A stretch of 64,000 nucleotides of DNA. Origin: Kribbella sp. VKM Ac-2568 (lineage in GTDB: Bacteria; Actinomycetota; Actinomycetes; Propionibacteriales; Kribbellaceae). The stretch covers positions 62,001 to 126,000 of the forward strand of contig NZ_SLVF01000003.1 of the NCBI RefSeq assembly GCF_004345365.1. Reading direction: 5' to 3'. Under the pieces are notes generated by a model, which made no database searches, was not told the origin of the DNA, and worked only from the letters and a program-made list of their open reading frames with translations. Both the position numbers and the translations under genes were made by a program. Positions 17,532 to 25,944 of the stretch are shown one piece after another. Position 1 is the first letter of the stretch. Each line of letters opens with the position of its first letter.

Positions 17532-18176
17532 TCAGCGCAGCGGAACGCCGGGTTGGGCGAAGTACCAGAGCGCGGCTGTTGCCCAGGCTCCGACCAGCAG
17601 GGCGAACAACAGTCCGCCGGCGATCGGCAGTGCCCAGCCCGGCATCCGGTTGGCCCGTAGCGCGAGCATCTTGGTCGTGAACGCCCCGTAGAAGGCACAC
17701 CCGAACAAGGAGTGCAGTGTGGTCCGGGTGTCGAAGGTGCTGAACCCCAAGCTCCACAGGCAGTGGTAGGCCACCGGCAGTGTCGCGACGAACGCCACGG
17801 CACCACTCCACCGGTGCGCCTGCGACAACGCCGGAGGCGCCTTCCGCTTGACCGGCAGCCGCCCGTACATCCACATGGCCGACACCACCTGGAAGATCCC
17901 CAGTGCCACGGCCGCAGTACCCAGCCAGGCCTTCATCGGTGTCAGCCCGGTGAAGCCGACCAGCAGGGCCAGCGGCCTCCCTGTCGGAGTGTGCGTCCGC
18001 CCGTAGTACCCCAGCGACAAGGACACCAACGCACCCACCACCGCGAACACCAGGAGCAACGCGATCCCCTTGCGTGCGGGACCCTTGCCCGCAGTACCGG
18101 CCGGGTCCTGGCCCGTCGAGCCCTGACCCGGCGGCTCTGTCGCCAGGCCCCCGGTCGCGTCCACGTCCGCATTCAT
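17532..18176 (-). CDS. Four- to five-helix membrane protein (DUF6529-like)
   Basis: A 214-residue protein with a hydrophilic N-terminus (1-35) and about five membrane helices. Histidines in AHRWSG, YHCLW and LHSLFG lie near helices and could bind haem, as in cytochrome b561-like proteins. I recall such proteins (DUF6529) beside Rieske proteins, but that assignment is from memory. The start ATG 18176 has GGAGGGG before it. First gene of the three-gene minus operon, divergent from the sigma factor. Confidence 0.7.
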   Translation of the reverse strand: MNADVDATGGLATEPPGQGSTGQDPAGTAGKGPARKGIALLLVFAVVGALVSLSLGYYGRTHTPTGRPLALLVGFTGLTPMKAWLGTAAVALGIFQVVSAMWMYGRLPVKRKAPPALSQAHRWSGAVAFVATLPVAYHCLWSLGFSTFDTRTTLHSLFGCAFYGAFTTKMLALRANRMPGWALPIAGGLLFALLVGAWATAALWYFAQPGVPLR

Positions 18177-18448
18177 GGCGGTTCCACCCCTCCGCAGCGA
18201 CAACTTGTTGAGCCCTATACGTGGCTCATTACCCCTCGGTTCAACGCCCCCAGGTCCAGCTTCCGCCGCGTGTCCCCTTCCTCGGCTCCCACTCTGGCGG
18301 CTCCACCCACCCCCGGCAACCACCCAGCCACCCTTTCCTCGGGCAGATCCGGAGCCCGCGCATCTACAGCCGGCGACCGCGGGATCACCCCTGGAAGTGG
18401 CCCCGACGAGGTCGATCCGTTCCGGGGATTCGCTGCGACAGTGAGGGT
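18177..18448. promoter_or_regulatory. Divergent intergenic region of the sigma factor and Rieske operons
   Basis: The 272 bases hold no gene. TGAGCC and GGCTCA form an inverted repeat around 8 bases (18209-18228). For the minus operon TTGAAC and TATAGG are a possible -35/-10 pair 19 bases apart around it. An ECF sigma factor often controls its own promoter, so this region is where its recognition sequence should be sought; I could not define it. Confidence 0.35.
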
Positions 18449-19006
18449 ATGGGGACGCCGACGGACTCGGAACTGCTGCGGGACATCGCCGCAGGGGACG
18501 AGGCCGCGCTGCGGATGCTCTACGAAAGGCACGCCGGCTGGCTGTTGCTCCGGCTGAACCGGCGCTGCGGCAACAGCGAACTGGTGGCCGGCGCGCTGCA
18601 GGACACGTTCGTCGCGGTGTGGCAGTCGGCCGGTCGCTGGCGGGGTGAAGGCGAGGTGGCGGCGTGGCTCTGGGGGATCTCGATCCGCCGCCTCGTCTCC
18701 GCGCTCCGCGGTCGTCCGGCCGCCGATCCGCTCGGCGACGACGTGGTCGACGCCGCCTCGCCGCTGGTCCAGAGCGCCGAGGACGAACTACTGCTCGGCG
18801 TCGAGTACGGCGACGTCGGCCGGGCCCTGCGGTCATTGCCGCCGGAGCTCCGGGCGACAGTTCAGGCGACCGTGATCGACGGTCTCAGCACCAAGGAGGC
18901 GGCCAAGTTGCTCGGACTTCCCCAAGGCACCGTGAAGAGCCGCCTCCGGGTGGCGAAGGTTCGGCTACGGCGAAGTCTGATGCCGGCCCGGGACGGGAGG
19001 ATCTGA
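18449..19006 (+). CDS. ECF-type RNA polymerase sigma factor
   Basis: A 185-residue sigma factor with region 2 (LYERHAGWLLLRLNRR through VAAWLWGISIRRLVSAL) and region 4 (ALRSLPPELRATVQATV, then the helix-turn-helix STKEAAKLLGLPQGTVKSRL). The ATG at 18449 gives the usual length. Its stop overlaps the anti-sigma gene, and the ABC exporter genes follow with overlaps, so all five are one unit. The sigma factor probably drives its own operon when the membrane anti-sigma factor releases it. Confidence 0.93.
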   Translation: MGTPTDSELLRDIAAGDEAALRMLYERHAGWLLLRLNRRCGNSELVAGALQDTFVAVWQSAGRWRGEGEVAAWLWGISIRRLVSALRGRPAADPLGDDVVDAASPLVQSAEDELLLGVEYGDVGRALRSLPPELRATVQATVIDGLSTKEAAKLLGLPQGTVKSRLRVAKVRLRRSLMPARDGRI

Positions 19007-19827
19007 TGGCCACCGGATGGCACCTCAGCCCTGAACTGCTCGGCCGGTACGCCGCCGGCACGCTCGACCTCGGTCCACAAGCGGCGGTCGAGGCCCACAT
19101 CATCGTCTGCCCGGACTGCCTCGGACTTGCCTCGGCGGCCGCGCCGCGCGACACCCTCGACCAGGTCTGGCAAGGCGTGGTGACCGCGACAGCGCGGCCG
19201 ACGATGCCGTGGCCGCTCCGCTTTCTGCAGCGCCTCGGGCTGGCGGAGACGGACGCCGTGATCCTCCGTGCGTCCAGCTCGCTCTATCGTCCGTGGCTGC
19301 TCTCGGTTGTCGGCGCGTTCGTGTTCGGCGTGGCCGGAAGCATGCTGCCGGCCGCGGAACAGCGAGCCTTCTACCTGTTGATCGCTCCGTTGCTACCGGC
19401 AATCACCGTGGCGGCTGCCTACGACTCGACCGATCCGATCCGTGAGCTCGCGGTGGCGACTCCGTACAGCAAGCTCCGGATCGCCCTGCTGCGCACGGTT
19501 TTCGCCGTCGCGGTCGCCCTGCCCGTCGTACTGGTCGGCGGGCTCGTGCTGCCTTTCGTGGGTGCCGAGGCGTTCGCCTGGTTGCTGCCGGCCCTGACTC
19601 TGACCCTGCTCGCTCTCACCCTGCTGACCTGGTGGACCGCCACCGCAGCTGCCGGGACCGTGGCCGCAGTCTGGCTACTGGTCGTCGTCCTGCTCCGGAC
19701 GGCCGACCAGCTCGCAGCGGTCGACACCCCCGTTGCCCAACTGGCCTTCGCTACCGCAGCCCTCCTGGCGCTGGCCGTACTCACCATCCGCATCACCTCG
19801 TACCACGCACCAGGAGGCTACACATGA
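19006..19827 (+). CDS. Membrane anti-sigma factor with zinc finger
   Basis: A 273-residue protein. The N-terminus has a zf-HC2-like motif (H..IVCPDCLG, residues about 30-45), the usual sigma-binding domain, here with a histidine and two cysteines. Six hydrophobic helices follow from about residue 105, far more than the single helix of classical anti-sigma factors. It overlaps the sigma gene by one base and the ABC ATPase by four. The polytopic part may sense the membrane or assemble with the exporter. Confidence 0.85.
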   Translation: MATGWHLSPELLGRYAAGTLDLGPQAAVEAHIIVCPDCLGLASAAAPRDTLDQVWQGVVTATARPTMPWPLRFLQRLGLAETDAVILRASSSLYRPWLLSVVGAFVFGVAGSMLPAAEQRAFYLLIAPLLPAITVAAAYDSTDPIRELAVATPYSKLRIALLRTVFAVAVALPVVLVGGLVLPFVGAEAFAWLLPALTLTLLALTLLTWWTATAAAGTVAAVWLLVVVLLRTADQLAAVDTPVAQLAFATAALLALAVLTIRITSYHAPGGYT

Positions 19828-20738
19828 GCGACCGCATCGCCGTCCTCGACGGCGTCACCAAGTCCTACGGCAGCGCTGAGGCGCTGCACCCAACCGACCT
19901 CGAGTTCGGCTCCGGCGTGATCGGCCTGCTCGGCCCGAACGGCGCCGGCAAGTCCACCATGCTGCGACTGCTGGCCACCGCGATGCCGCCCACCGCGGGC
20001 CGGATCGTGGTCGGCGGCCACGAGGTCACCGGCAGTGTCTCCGAACGCACCGCCGCGCGCCGCAGGCTGAGCTACCTGCCCCAGGAGGTCGGCATCCCCC
20101 GCCGGATGACCACCTTCGCCTTCCTCGACTACATCGCCGTACTGAAGGAGTGGAAGGACCGTGAGGCCAGGCACCGCGAGGTGATCCGAGTGCTCGGCCT
20201 GGTCAACCTCGAGGACCGCCGCACCAAGCGGGTGTCAGCGCTGTCCGGTGGTCAGCGCCGCCGGCTCGCCCTGGCGCAGGCACTGATGGGCGATCCCGAC
20301 CTGATCATCCTGGACGAACCGACCACCGGACTCGACCCCGAGCAACGCGCCTCCCTGCGCGGCATCCTCTCGTCGTACTCCGAGCGCGGATCCGTGCTGC
20401 TGGCGACCCACCAGACCGAGGACGTCTCGGCGCTGTGCGACCGGGTGATCATCCTCGACGAGGGGCGGATCCGCTTCGACGGAACGGTTCCCGACCTGGT
20501 CGCTCTCGCGGACGGCCAGGTCTGGGTCGGCGCCGAGGCGAACTCCGGGGCCCTGTCGTCCTGGCGCACCGGCAACGGCGAGATCCGTTCACTCGGCGGC
20601 GTGCCGGCGCCCGGCAGTCGCCTCGCGGATCCAGCGGTGGAGGACGCCTATCTGCTGGTCCGCAACACCACTGACGCCGACACGTCTGCCGCCGGCAGCA
20701 CCGGCGCCGGCGCGAGCAGGATCGGAGAGGGACGATGA
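19824..20738 (+). CDS. ABC transporter ATP-binding protein
   Basis: A 304-residue ATPase with Walker A GPNGAGKST, Q-loop LPQEVG, signature LSGGQRRRLALAQAL, Walker B LIILDEP and the switch histidine in ATHQTED. It resembles the exporter ATPases of drug or lantibiotic type. AGGAGG precedes the start. The gene overlaps the anti-sigma gene and the permease by ATGA. Confidence 0.95.
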   Translation: MSDRIAVLDGVTKSYGSAEALHPTDLEFGSGVIGLLGPNGAGKSTMLRLLATAMPPTAGRIVVGGHEVTGSVSERTAARRRLSYLPQEVGIPRRMTTFAFLDYIAVLKEWKDREARHREVIRVLGLVNLEDRRTKRVSALSGGQRRRLALAQALMGDPDLIILDEPTTGLDPEQRASLRGILSSYSERGSVLLATHQTEDVSALCDRVIILDEGRIRFDGTVPDLVALADGQVWVGAEANSGALSSWRTGNGEIRSLGGVPAPGSRLADPAVEDAYLLVRNTTDADTSAAGSTGAGASRIGEGR

Positions 20739-21622
20739 GTGCCGTCAGTGTTCCGCTGCGGACCGCGGCGGGGGAATCGATGCTCGCTCAACTCGCCCGG
20801 AAGGAGATCGGCCGGTACCTGCGACACCCGCTGTTCGGGGTCGGCGTCGTACTCGTCGCGCTGACCTCGATCGGCGAACCCGACGGCAACATGTCCTCGC
20901 TGGGCAACGTGATCGCTCCCGCCGCCGGACTGGGCGTGATCGGGTTGCTGGTGATGGCCTCGCTCACCCGCGGCTCCGACCAGATCGCCGAGTCCGCCGG
21001 CACCGTGGTGGTCGGCGAACGCACCCGCACCCTCGGACTGGTCGCCGCTCTGATCGTCCCGTTCACCGCCGGCCTGATCTGGCTGGCCTGGGCGATCTGG
21101 GCGTACCAGCACTGGCCACCGGCCCCGAACGGCGCACCTTTCGGTGCCGTGGGCAACGACTGGGCCTACGCGAACCTGGTCGCTCTCGGCCTGCTGCCGT
21201 CCCTCGGCGGCCCGATCCTCGGCCTGATCATCGGCCGCTGGGTGCCGCGCCGCGGTGCCGCTCCGCTGTTCGCAGTACTGCTGGTCGCCGAAACCATCAT
21301 CATGCAAGGCATTTTCGAGCCGCTGCGCTATCTCCGCCCGATCGCGCCCTGGGTGTACTTCGGCGGCCCGACCGGCATCCCCGAGGACCCCGACCGCACC
21401 GTGATCATGACCGGCTCACCCCAGTGGTACTCCGTATATCTGATCGCTTTGTGCGCTCTGGGCGTCGTCATCGCACTCCTGCACGACCGCGAGCAGCCCC
21501 GGAGGAAGCTGGTGATAGCCCTGGCGGTGCTCACCGTCGTCGCCGTGGTGACCTGCACGCTCGCCATCACCACCGGCGTCCAGGAAACGATGATCAACCC
21601 GCTGCCTTCAGGCCGGCCATGA
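20735..21622 (+). CDS. ABC exporter permease
   Basis: A 295-residue protein with about six membrane helices and a short cytoplasmic N-terminus containing LARKEIGRYLRHP, a coupling segment typical of ABC-2 exporters. It overlaps the ATPase and the next gene by ATGA. The substrate is unknown. Confidence 0.85.
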   Translation: MSAVSVPLRTAAGESMLAQLARKEIGRYLRHPLFGVGVVLVALTSIGEPDGNMSSLGNVIAPAAGLGVIGLLVMASLTRGSDQIAESAGTVVVGERTRTLGLVAALIVPFTAGLIWLAWAIWAYQHWPPAPNGAPFGAVGNDWAYANLVALGLLPSLGGPILGLIIGRWVPRRGAAPLFAVLLVAETIIMQGIFEPLRYLRPIAPWVYFGGPTGIPEDPDRTVIMTGSPQWYSVYLIALCALGVVIALLHDREQPRRKLVIALAVLTVVAVVTCTLAITTGVQETMINPLPSGRP

Positions 21623-22224
21623 CCTCGTACGCCGCCCGCGCCGTGCCCTGGGGCCTCCTCGGCACCGGCGCGGGCTTGATGGTCGGGCTGCTTCTCCTCG
21701 TCGAGTACCGCCCGTACACGCTGTGGCCGCTCCAGGGAACCGCCGTCGGCCTGCTCGCCGGGATGGCGGTCTGGTGCTACCAAGAACCGGCCGCGGTGCT
21801 CGTCGACACGCTGCCCCGCGGCCTGGCCTGGCGAACCACCGCGCGCTCGGCCGGAGCAGTCGGTCTGCTGGCGATCTGGCTGGTGGCGGTGAAGGAGACT
21901 CGCACTGGCTACTTCGGCCACACCGCCGACGTCGCCTGGCAAGGGGTCGCCGCCATGATCGCAGCCACCGGCTTCATGACTTGGCGCCGCTCGCGCGGGT
22001 CCACCGGCCCGGCCGCAGCCGCCTCCGCGGGCATCGTGGCGGTCGCCCTCTTCATCGCCCTGGCGAGACCCTTCGCCGAGCAGATCCCCCTCTTCCCCTA
22101 CACCGCCGACGACGACTGGACCACCAGCCGGATCCTGTGGACGGGCCTCGGCCTGGCCGGGGTGGGAATCCCCTTGCTCCTCCGCGCGAACCGACCCGCA
22201 CCACCCCGCAGTACCGGTGCTTGA
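21619..22224 (+). CDS. Membrane protein of the sigma/ABC operon
   Basis: A 201-residue protein with about five membrane helices, no recognised family. The ATG overlaps the permease stop. It is probably a second membrane subunit of the exporter, since the previous permease is short. It is the last gene of the operon that begins with the sigma factor. Confidence 0.75.
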   Translation: MTSYAARAVPWGLLGTGAGLMVGLLLLVEYRPYTLWPLQGTAVGLLAGMAVWCYQEPAAVLVDTLPRGLAWRTTARSAGAVGLLAIWLVAVKETRTGYFGHTADVAWQGVAAMIAATGFMTWRRSRGSTGPAAAASAGIVAVALFIALARPFAEQIPLFPYTADDDWTTSRILWTGLGLAGVGIPLLLRANRPAPPRSTGA

Positions 22225-22225
22225 C

Positions 22226-22241
22226 CTAGACAGCGGTCTAG
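22226..22241. promoter_or_regulatory. Palindromic operator before the aldo/keto reductase
   Basis: CTAGACAGCGGTCTAG has perfect 6-base arms around AGCG, 45 bases before the next start. TTGACC overlaps it upstream as a possible -35. The form resembles a TetR-family operator; no tetR gene adjoins. Confidence 0.55.
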
Positions 22242-22286
22242 CTCCTAAGTTCGGGACCCCACGACCTGAACCTAGGAGCCACACCC

Positions 22287-23339
22287 ATGCGCTACCGCAC
22301 ACTCGGCGGGACCGGTATCGAGGTGAGCGTGCACTGCCTCGGCACGATGATGTTCGGCGCGGTCGGCAACCCCGACCACACCGACAGCGCCCGGATCATT
22401 CACGCCGCCCTCGACCAGGGCATCAACTTCGTCGACACCGCCGACATGTACTCCGCCGGCGAGTCCGAGCAGATCGTCGGCAAGGCCCTCGAGGGCCGGC
22501 GTGACGACGTCGTGCTCGCCACCAAGGTGCACTTCGCGATGGGCGAGGGCCCGAACCGCGGCGGCAACTCGCGGCGCTGGATCACCCACGAGGTCGAGCA
22601 GAGCCTGCGCCGCCTGGACACCGACTGGATCGACCTCTACCAGGTGCACCGGCCGGACCACACCACCGACATCGAGGAAACCCTGTCGGTGCTGACGGAT
22701 CTGGTCAGCCAGGGCAAGATCCGCGCCTTCGGCTGCTCGACCTTCCCGGCCGAGGAGATCGTCGAGGCGTACCACGTGTCCGAGCGCCGCGGCCTCGGCA
22801 AGTTCCGCACCGAGCAGCCGCCGTACTCGCTGATCTCCCGGGGCATCGAGCGCTCGCTGCTGCCGACCTGCCGGCGGCTGGGGATGGGGGTGCTGACCTG
22901 GAGCCCGCTCGCGTCGGGATTCCTGTCCGGCAAGGTGCGCAAGGACCAGCCCGTCGACCTCACCACCGGCCGCGCCGCACTGACGCCGTTCCGCTTCGAC
23001 CCGTCCATCCCGTCCAACGCGGCCAAGTTCGACGCCCTCGAGCAACTGGTAGAAGTTGCCGACGGCATCGGTTGCTCGTTGCCCGAACTCGCGCTCGCCT
23101 TCGTCGTCTCGCACCCGGCGGTCACCTCGGTGATCAGCGGCCCCCGCACGATGGAGCAGCTCGAAGGTCTCCTCAAGCGAGCCGACCTCACCCTCGACGA
23201 CGAGACCCTCGACCGCATCGACGAGATCGTCCCCCCCGGCACCGACCTCTACCACCCCGACGGCGCCTGGCAACCCGCCAGCCTCACAGACCCCACGAAC
23301 CGCCGCCGCCGCCCCCTCGCGGACCGCTCCGCCGCCTAA
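22287..23339 (+). CDS. Aldo/keto reductase
   Basis: NADPH-dependent oxidoreductase with a TIM barrel, 350 residues. The catalytic tetrad is D50, Y55, K80 and H121 (FVDTADMY, LATKVHF, YQVHRPD), as in the YajO/YhdN-like aldo/keto reductases. Cofactor-binding SGPRTMEQL lies near the C-terminus. AGGAG precedes the start. The C-terminal tail is rich in arginine and alanine. Transcribed alone from a promoter with a palindromic operator. The substrate is unknown. Confidence 0.93.
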   Translation: MRYRTLGGTGIEVSVHCLGTMMFGAVGNPDHTDSARIIHAALDQGINFVDTADMYSAGESEQIVGKALEGRRDDVVLATKVHFAMGEGPNRGGNSRRWITHEVEQSLRRLDTDWIDLYQVHRPDHTTDIEETLSVLTDLVSQGKIRAFGCSTFPAEEIVEAYHVSERRGLGKFRTEQPPYSLISRGIERSLLPTCRRLGMGVLTWSPLASGFLSGKVRKDQPVDLTTGRAALTPFRFDPSIPSNAAKFDALEQLVEVADGIGCSLPELALAFVVSHPAVTSVISGPRTMEQLEGLLKRADLTLDDETLDRIDEIVPPGTDLYHPDGAWQPASLTDPTNRRRRPLADRSAA

Positions 23340-23516
23340 CCCCGTACTCCGGCGCGGCTCCGCCCGCTCGATGGCAGGTTGTTCGACCGATAGCGCCTAA
23401 CAGAGCCGCCAGCGGCCGAACAGCCCGCCAGCCGACCCCCGCGCAACCGCCAGTGGGCTCCTACTTCGCTGTCTGGAGGGTGGACCAGGTGGCGGGGTCG
23501 ATTGCGCCGTTGGCTG

Positions 23517-23948
23517 TCAATCCGCCCGCCGGTAGATCTTGGCGACCAGGTCGTGCAACGTCGCGCGCTCGGCCGCCGATAGCGGCGCAAGGGTTGTCTT
23601 CTCGACCTCCTGTACGACGGATCGCCCGGTGGCGAGTGCTCGGCGGCCCTTGGTGGTCAAGGTGATCTGGTAGCGCCGGCGGTCGGCTGGATCGCGGTCG
23701 CGGGCCACCAGGCGGTCCTCGATCAGCTCGTCCATCAGCCGGACCATGTCGCTCGGGTCGATCCCCAGCCTCGCTGCGAGCGCGTGCTGCGCGGTGGGCC
23801 CGTGGTCGTCGAGCTCCGCCAGCGCGGCGAACTGCCACAGCGTGATCCCCGGCTTGTGCGCCAGCCGCTCCGCGATCACCCGGCGCCCCGCGACGGCCAC
23901 CTTGTGCAGCACGAAGGTGGTGATCCCCGCGAGGGTCGACTCGTTCAT
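23517..23948 (-). CDS. MarR family transcriptional regulator
   Basis: A 143-residue winged-helix regulator: ITLWQFAALAELDDHGPTAQ starts the DNA-binding core, and the wing is DRDPADRRRYQITLT. It is divergent from the glyoxalase-fold gene, 60 bases between starts, with a palindrome between them; mutual control is likely. Confidence 0.92.
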   Translation of the reverse strand: MNESTLAGITTFVLHKVAVAGRRVIAERLAHKPGITLWQFAALAELDDHGPTAQHALAARLGIDPSDMVRLMDELIEDRLVARDRDPADRRRYQITLTTKGRRALATGRSVVQEVEKTTLAPLSAAERATLHDLVAKIYRRAD

Positions 23949-23967
23949 CGGCTTATTGTAGGCTCGA

Positions 23968-23980
23968 ACCAATCGTTGGT
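23968..23980. promoter_or_regulatory. Candidate MarR operator
   Basis: ACCAATCGTTGGT is a perfect 5-base-arm palindrome in the middle of the A+T-rich gap between the MarR gene and the glyoxalase gene, the expected place for the regulator's site. Confidence 0.6.
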
Positions 23981-24008
23981 AATCCCCCACTATCTTTCGG
24001 AGCTGGAG

Positions 24009-24413
24009 ATGGACGCGCTCTACCCGCGGCTGCTGGTCCGCGATTTCCCTGCCACCGTGGAGTTCTACCGCGGCGTACTGGACGAGCTGTTCGGCGTACA
24101 GCCGGTCAAGGTGATCGCCGAGGCCAGCTATGCGAACTGGGATCTCGAGGGACAGGCAGGGCTGGTCCTCTTCGGCCGGTCGATGATCGCCGGCACGGTC
24201 GGGACGGACTCGTTGCCTGCCGAGGCACCGGCCCAGGACAAGGCGATGCTGGTCTTCAGGGTCGCGGACGTCGACGCGGCGACGAAGACCTTCGAGAAGT
24301 TCGGCGCCAAGCTCGTGACGGAGCCGCAGGACCGGCCGCTGTGGGGACCGAACCTGCGCACCGCGCACCTCCGCGACCCCGAAGGCACCCTGCTCGAGCT
24401 GCAGTCCTACTGA
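24009..24413 (+). CDS. Glyoxalase / bleomycin-resistance fold protein
   Basis: A 134-residue vicinal-oxygen-chelate protein: YPRLLVRDFPATVEFYRGVL opens the first beta-alpha module and the C-terminal DPEGTLLELQSY gives the usual glutamate ligand. Probably a drug-binding or lyase-type enzyme regulated by the divergent MarR protein. It starts at ATG 24009 after GGAG. Its stop overlaps the converging GAF-ANTAR gene by seven bases. Confidence 0.85.
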   Translation: MDALYPRLLVRDFPATVEFYRGVLDELFGVQPVKVIAEASYANWDLEGQAGLVLFGRSMIAGTVGTDSLPAEAPAQDKAMLVFRVADVDAATKTFEKFGAKLVTEPQDRPLWGPNLRTAHLRDPEGTLLELQSY

Positions 24414-25111
24414 GTGACCAGGCTGTCAGCGGGGAGCCGGCGGGTCTCGGTGAGGAGGAGAGCGACCTCGTGAAGCCTGACGTTGTGCTTCTGCGAGTAG
24501 CGGCGCAGTACGCCGAACGCCTGCCGGCCGTCGATCCCGAACCGCTCCATCAGGATTCCCTGCGCCTGGCCGACCAGCTTGTGCGCGTCGGCGGCCTGCC
24601 AGAGCGAGGCCTGGTCCTGCGCACTGGCCACAGCGACCGAGGCGTGCCGGGCCAGCACGTTCGCGACTTCCTCGTCCGCAGGCTGGAAGGCGTGCGGCCG
24701 CCGGTCGAACAACTGCAGGACTCCGAGCGTGCCGCCGTTCACGGCGAGCCGCACGGTCAGCACGCTGCGCAGCCCCAGTTGGGCGGTCCCGGTCGACCAC
24801 GCCGGCCAGCGGATCTCCTGGCAGCTGTCGGGCACCAGCAGGAACTCGGCACCGTCGGCGATCATCGCGTACGCCGGACCGACACCGATGTCGAGTTGCA
24901 GCTGGTCCGAGAGCTCGATCAGCGGGTCGGTCGCCGCGGCCGTCCGCAGGATGCCGTTGTCGCCGGCCAGCACCAGCCCGGCGTACCCGCAGCCGACGGC
25001 CCTCAGAGCGAACTGCAACACGGCCTCGACCGTTTCGGTGACCCCGTGCTCACCGTGCAGTTCCTGAGCCAGCCGGGCGAAGGCCTCGGCAGTCGCACTG
25101 TCATCCCGCAT
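24407..25111 (-). CDS. GAF and ANTAR domain regulator
   Basis: A 234-residue protein. The N-terminal GAF domain (about 10-160) senses an unknown signal; the C-terminal ANTAR domain (about 170-230, QAQGILMERFGIDGRQAFGVL) binds RNA hairpins and prevents termination in known members. I prefer ATG 25111 because AAAGG precedes it and the protein then starts like the family; longer starts (25147, 25219) are possible. Confidence 0.9.
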   Translation of the reverse strand: MRDDSATAEAFARLAQELHGEHGVTETVEAVLQFALRAVGCGYAGLVLAGDNGILRTAAATDPLIELSDQLQLDIGVGPAYAMIADGAEFLLVPDSCQEIRWPAWSTGTAQLGLRSVLTVRLAVNGGTLGVLQLFDRRPHAFQPADEEVANVLARHASVAVASAQDQASLWQAADAHKLVGQAQGILMERFGIDGRQAFGVLRRYSQKHNVRLHEVALLLTETRRLPADSLVTQ

Positions 25112-25197
25112 TTCCGCGTACCTTTCTCGCCCTGCTCCGGCCCTCATGATGCCCCCGCGACCCCTCTGGCGAACAACTTCCTGCCGGCCGAACTTAT

Positions 25198-25216
25198 GCA
25201 TCACGCTCGGTGATGC
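25198..25216. promoter_or_regulatory. Palindrome GCATCAC/GTGATGC
   Basis: Perfect 7-base arms around GCTCG between the divergent GAF-ANTAR gene and the small gene at 25298. It could be an operator for either or a small antiterminator target; undecided. Confidence 0.45.
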
Positions 25217-25297
25217 CACGACTCCGGACTTTTCGATCGGGATCGCCGGGGAACCGGACGAACGACCTTTCCCGATCGAGAGAAGAAGATGAGATAG

Positions 25298-25501
25298 ATG
25301 GAATTACCGCAGTCCATCCGTAATGCCGGCGAGCCGTGGACCGACCGGGACCTGGCCCGCCTCGAGGAACTCGCGGCCGAGAACATCCCGCCGTCGGTGA
25401 TCGGCCTCCGGCTGGGCCGGCCGGAAGAGGCCATCCAGTACAAGGCCACCCAGGTCGGCATCACCCTCAGCCCGGACAACAGACCGCCGTACGGCCTCTA
25501 G
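25298..25501 (+). CDS. Small conserved-looking protein, possible SANT/Myb-like helix
   Basis: A 67-residue protein with tryptophan in WTDRDLARLEELA followed by VIGLRLGRPEEAIQYKATQ, a two-helix pattern like small SANT/Myb or sigma-like DNA-binding folds. The purine-rich sequence before ATG 25298 could bind the ribosome. I do not recognise a named family. It stands alone between two regulators. Confidence 0.65.
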   Translation: MELPQSIRNAGEPWTDRDLARLEELAAENIPPSVIGLRLGRPEEAIQYKATQVGITLSPDNRPPYGL

Positions 25502-25613
25502 CGCCGTCGAAGGGCGTTGATCCGGCGATTGGCGGCGGGACGCGGTTAACTGGTGGGGCAGGAACCCGAGCGCACCCGCCGAGGGCGCCGGGCCGGCCGG
25601 AGGAGGACCACCG

Positions 25614-25820
25614 ATGAGCTTCGACAGACCTGGCATTCCGCACCCCGGGCGCCCTGGGAACGAGCCCGATATCGACGAGCTCTTCCAGGAGGAAGGCGTC
25701 GAGCTGGACAAGGACGGCGACCTGGACGGCCTGGACCACCCGGGCGCCAAGTCGGCCGGCCCCCAACCGTACGTACCGCGTCACCCGGTCCACGAGGAAC
25801 CGCCCAGCGCCGAAGACTGA
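25614..25820 (+). CDS. Small acidic hypothetical protein
   Basis: A 68-residue, strongly acidic and probably disordered protein (EPDIDELFQEEGVELDKDGD). GGAGGA lies at the right distance before ATG 25614, which supports translation. No family recognised. Confidence 0.65.
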   Translation: MSFDRPGIPHPGRPGNEPDIDELFQEEGVELDKDGDLDGLDHPGAKSAGPQPYVPRHPVHEEPPSAED

Positions 25821-25858
25821 TCTGCCGGGACGCTGGTTTGGACTACCGTGTGCTGATC

Positions 25859-25887
25859 ACCGATCCACCGATCACCGGTGGGTCGGT
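25859..25887. promoter_or_regulatory. Inverted repeat upstream of the LacI gene
   Basis: ACCGATCCACCG and CGGTGGGTCGGT pair at 11 of 12 positions around a 5-base loop. It lies 38 bases after the preceding stop and 57 before the LacI start: either a terminator without a U-tract or an autoregulatory site. Confidence 0.45.
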
Positions 25888-25944
25888 CATCGGCGGATCC
25901 CTGGTCGACGGATCCGTCGTCGGCGGACGCGGAGGTGGCACGGC

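Noticed and set aside
23340..23516. A short gene between the aldo/keto reductase and the MarR gene
   Set aside because: No start with a ribosome site and no coherent protein; it is only the 3' region of both genes.
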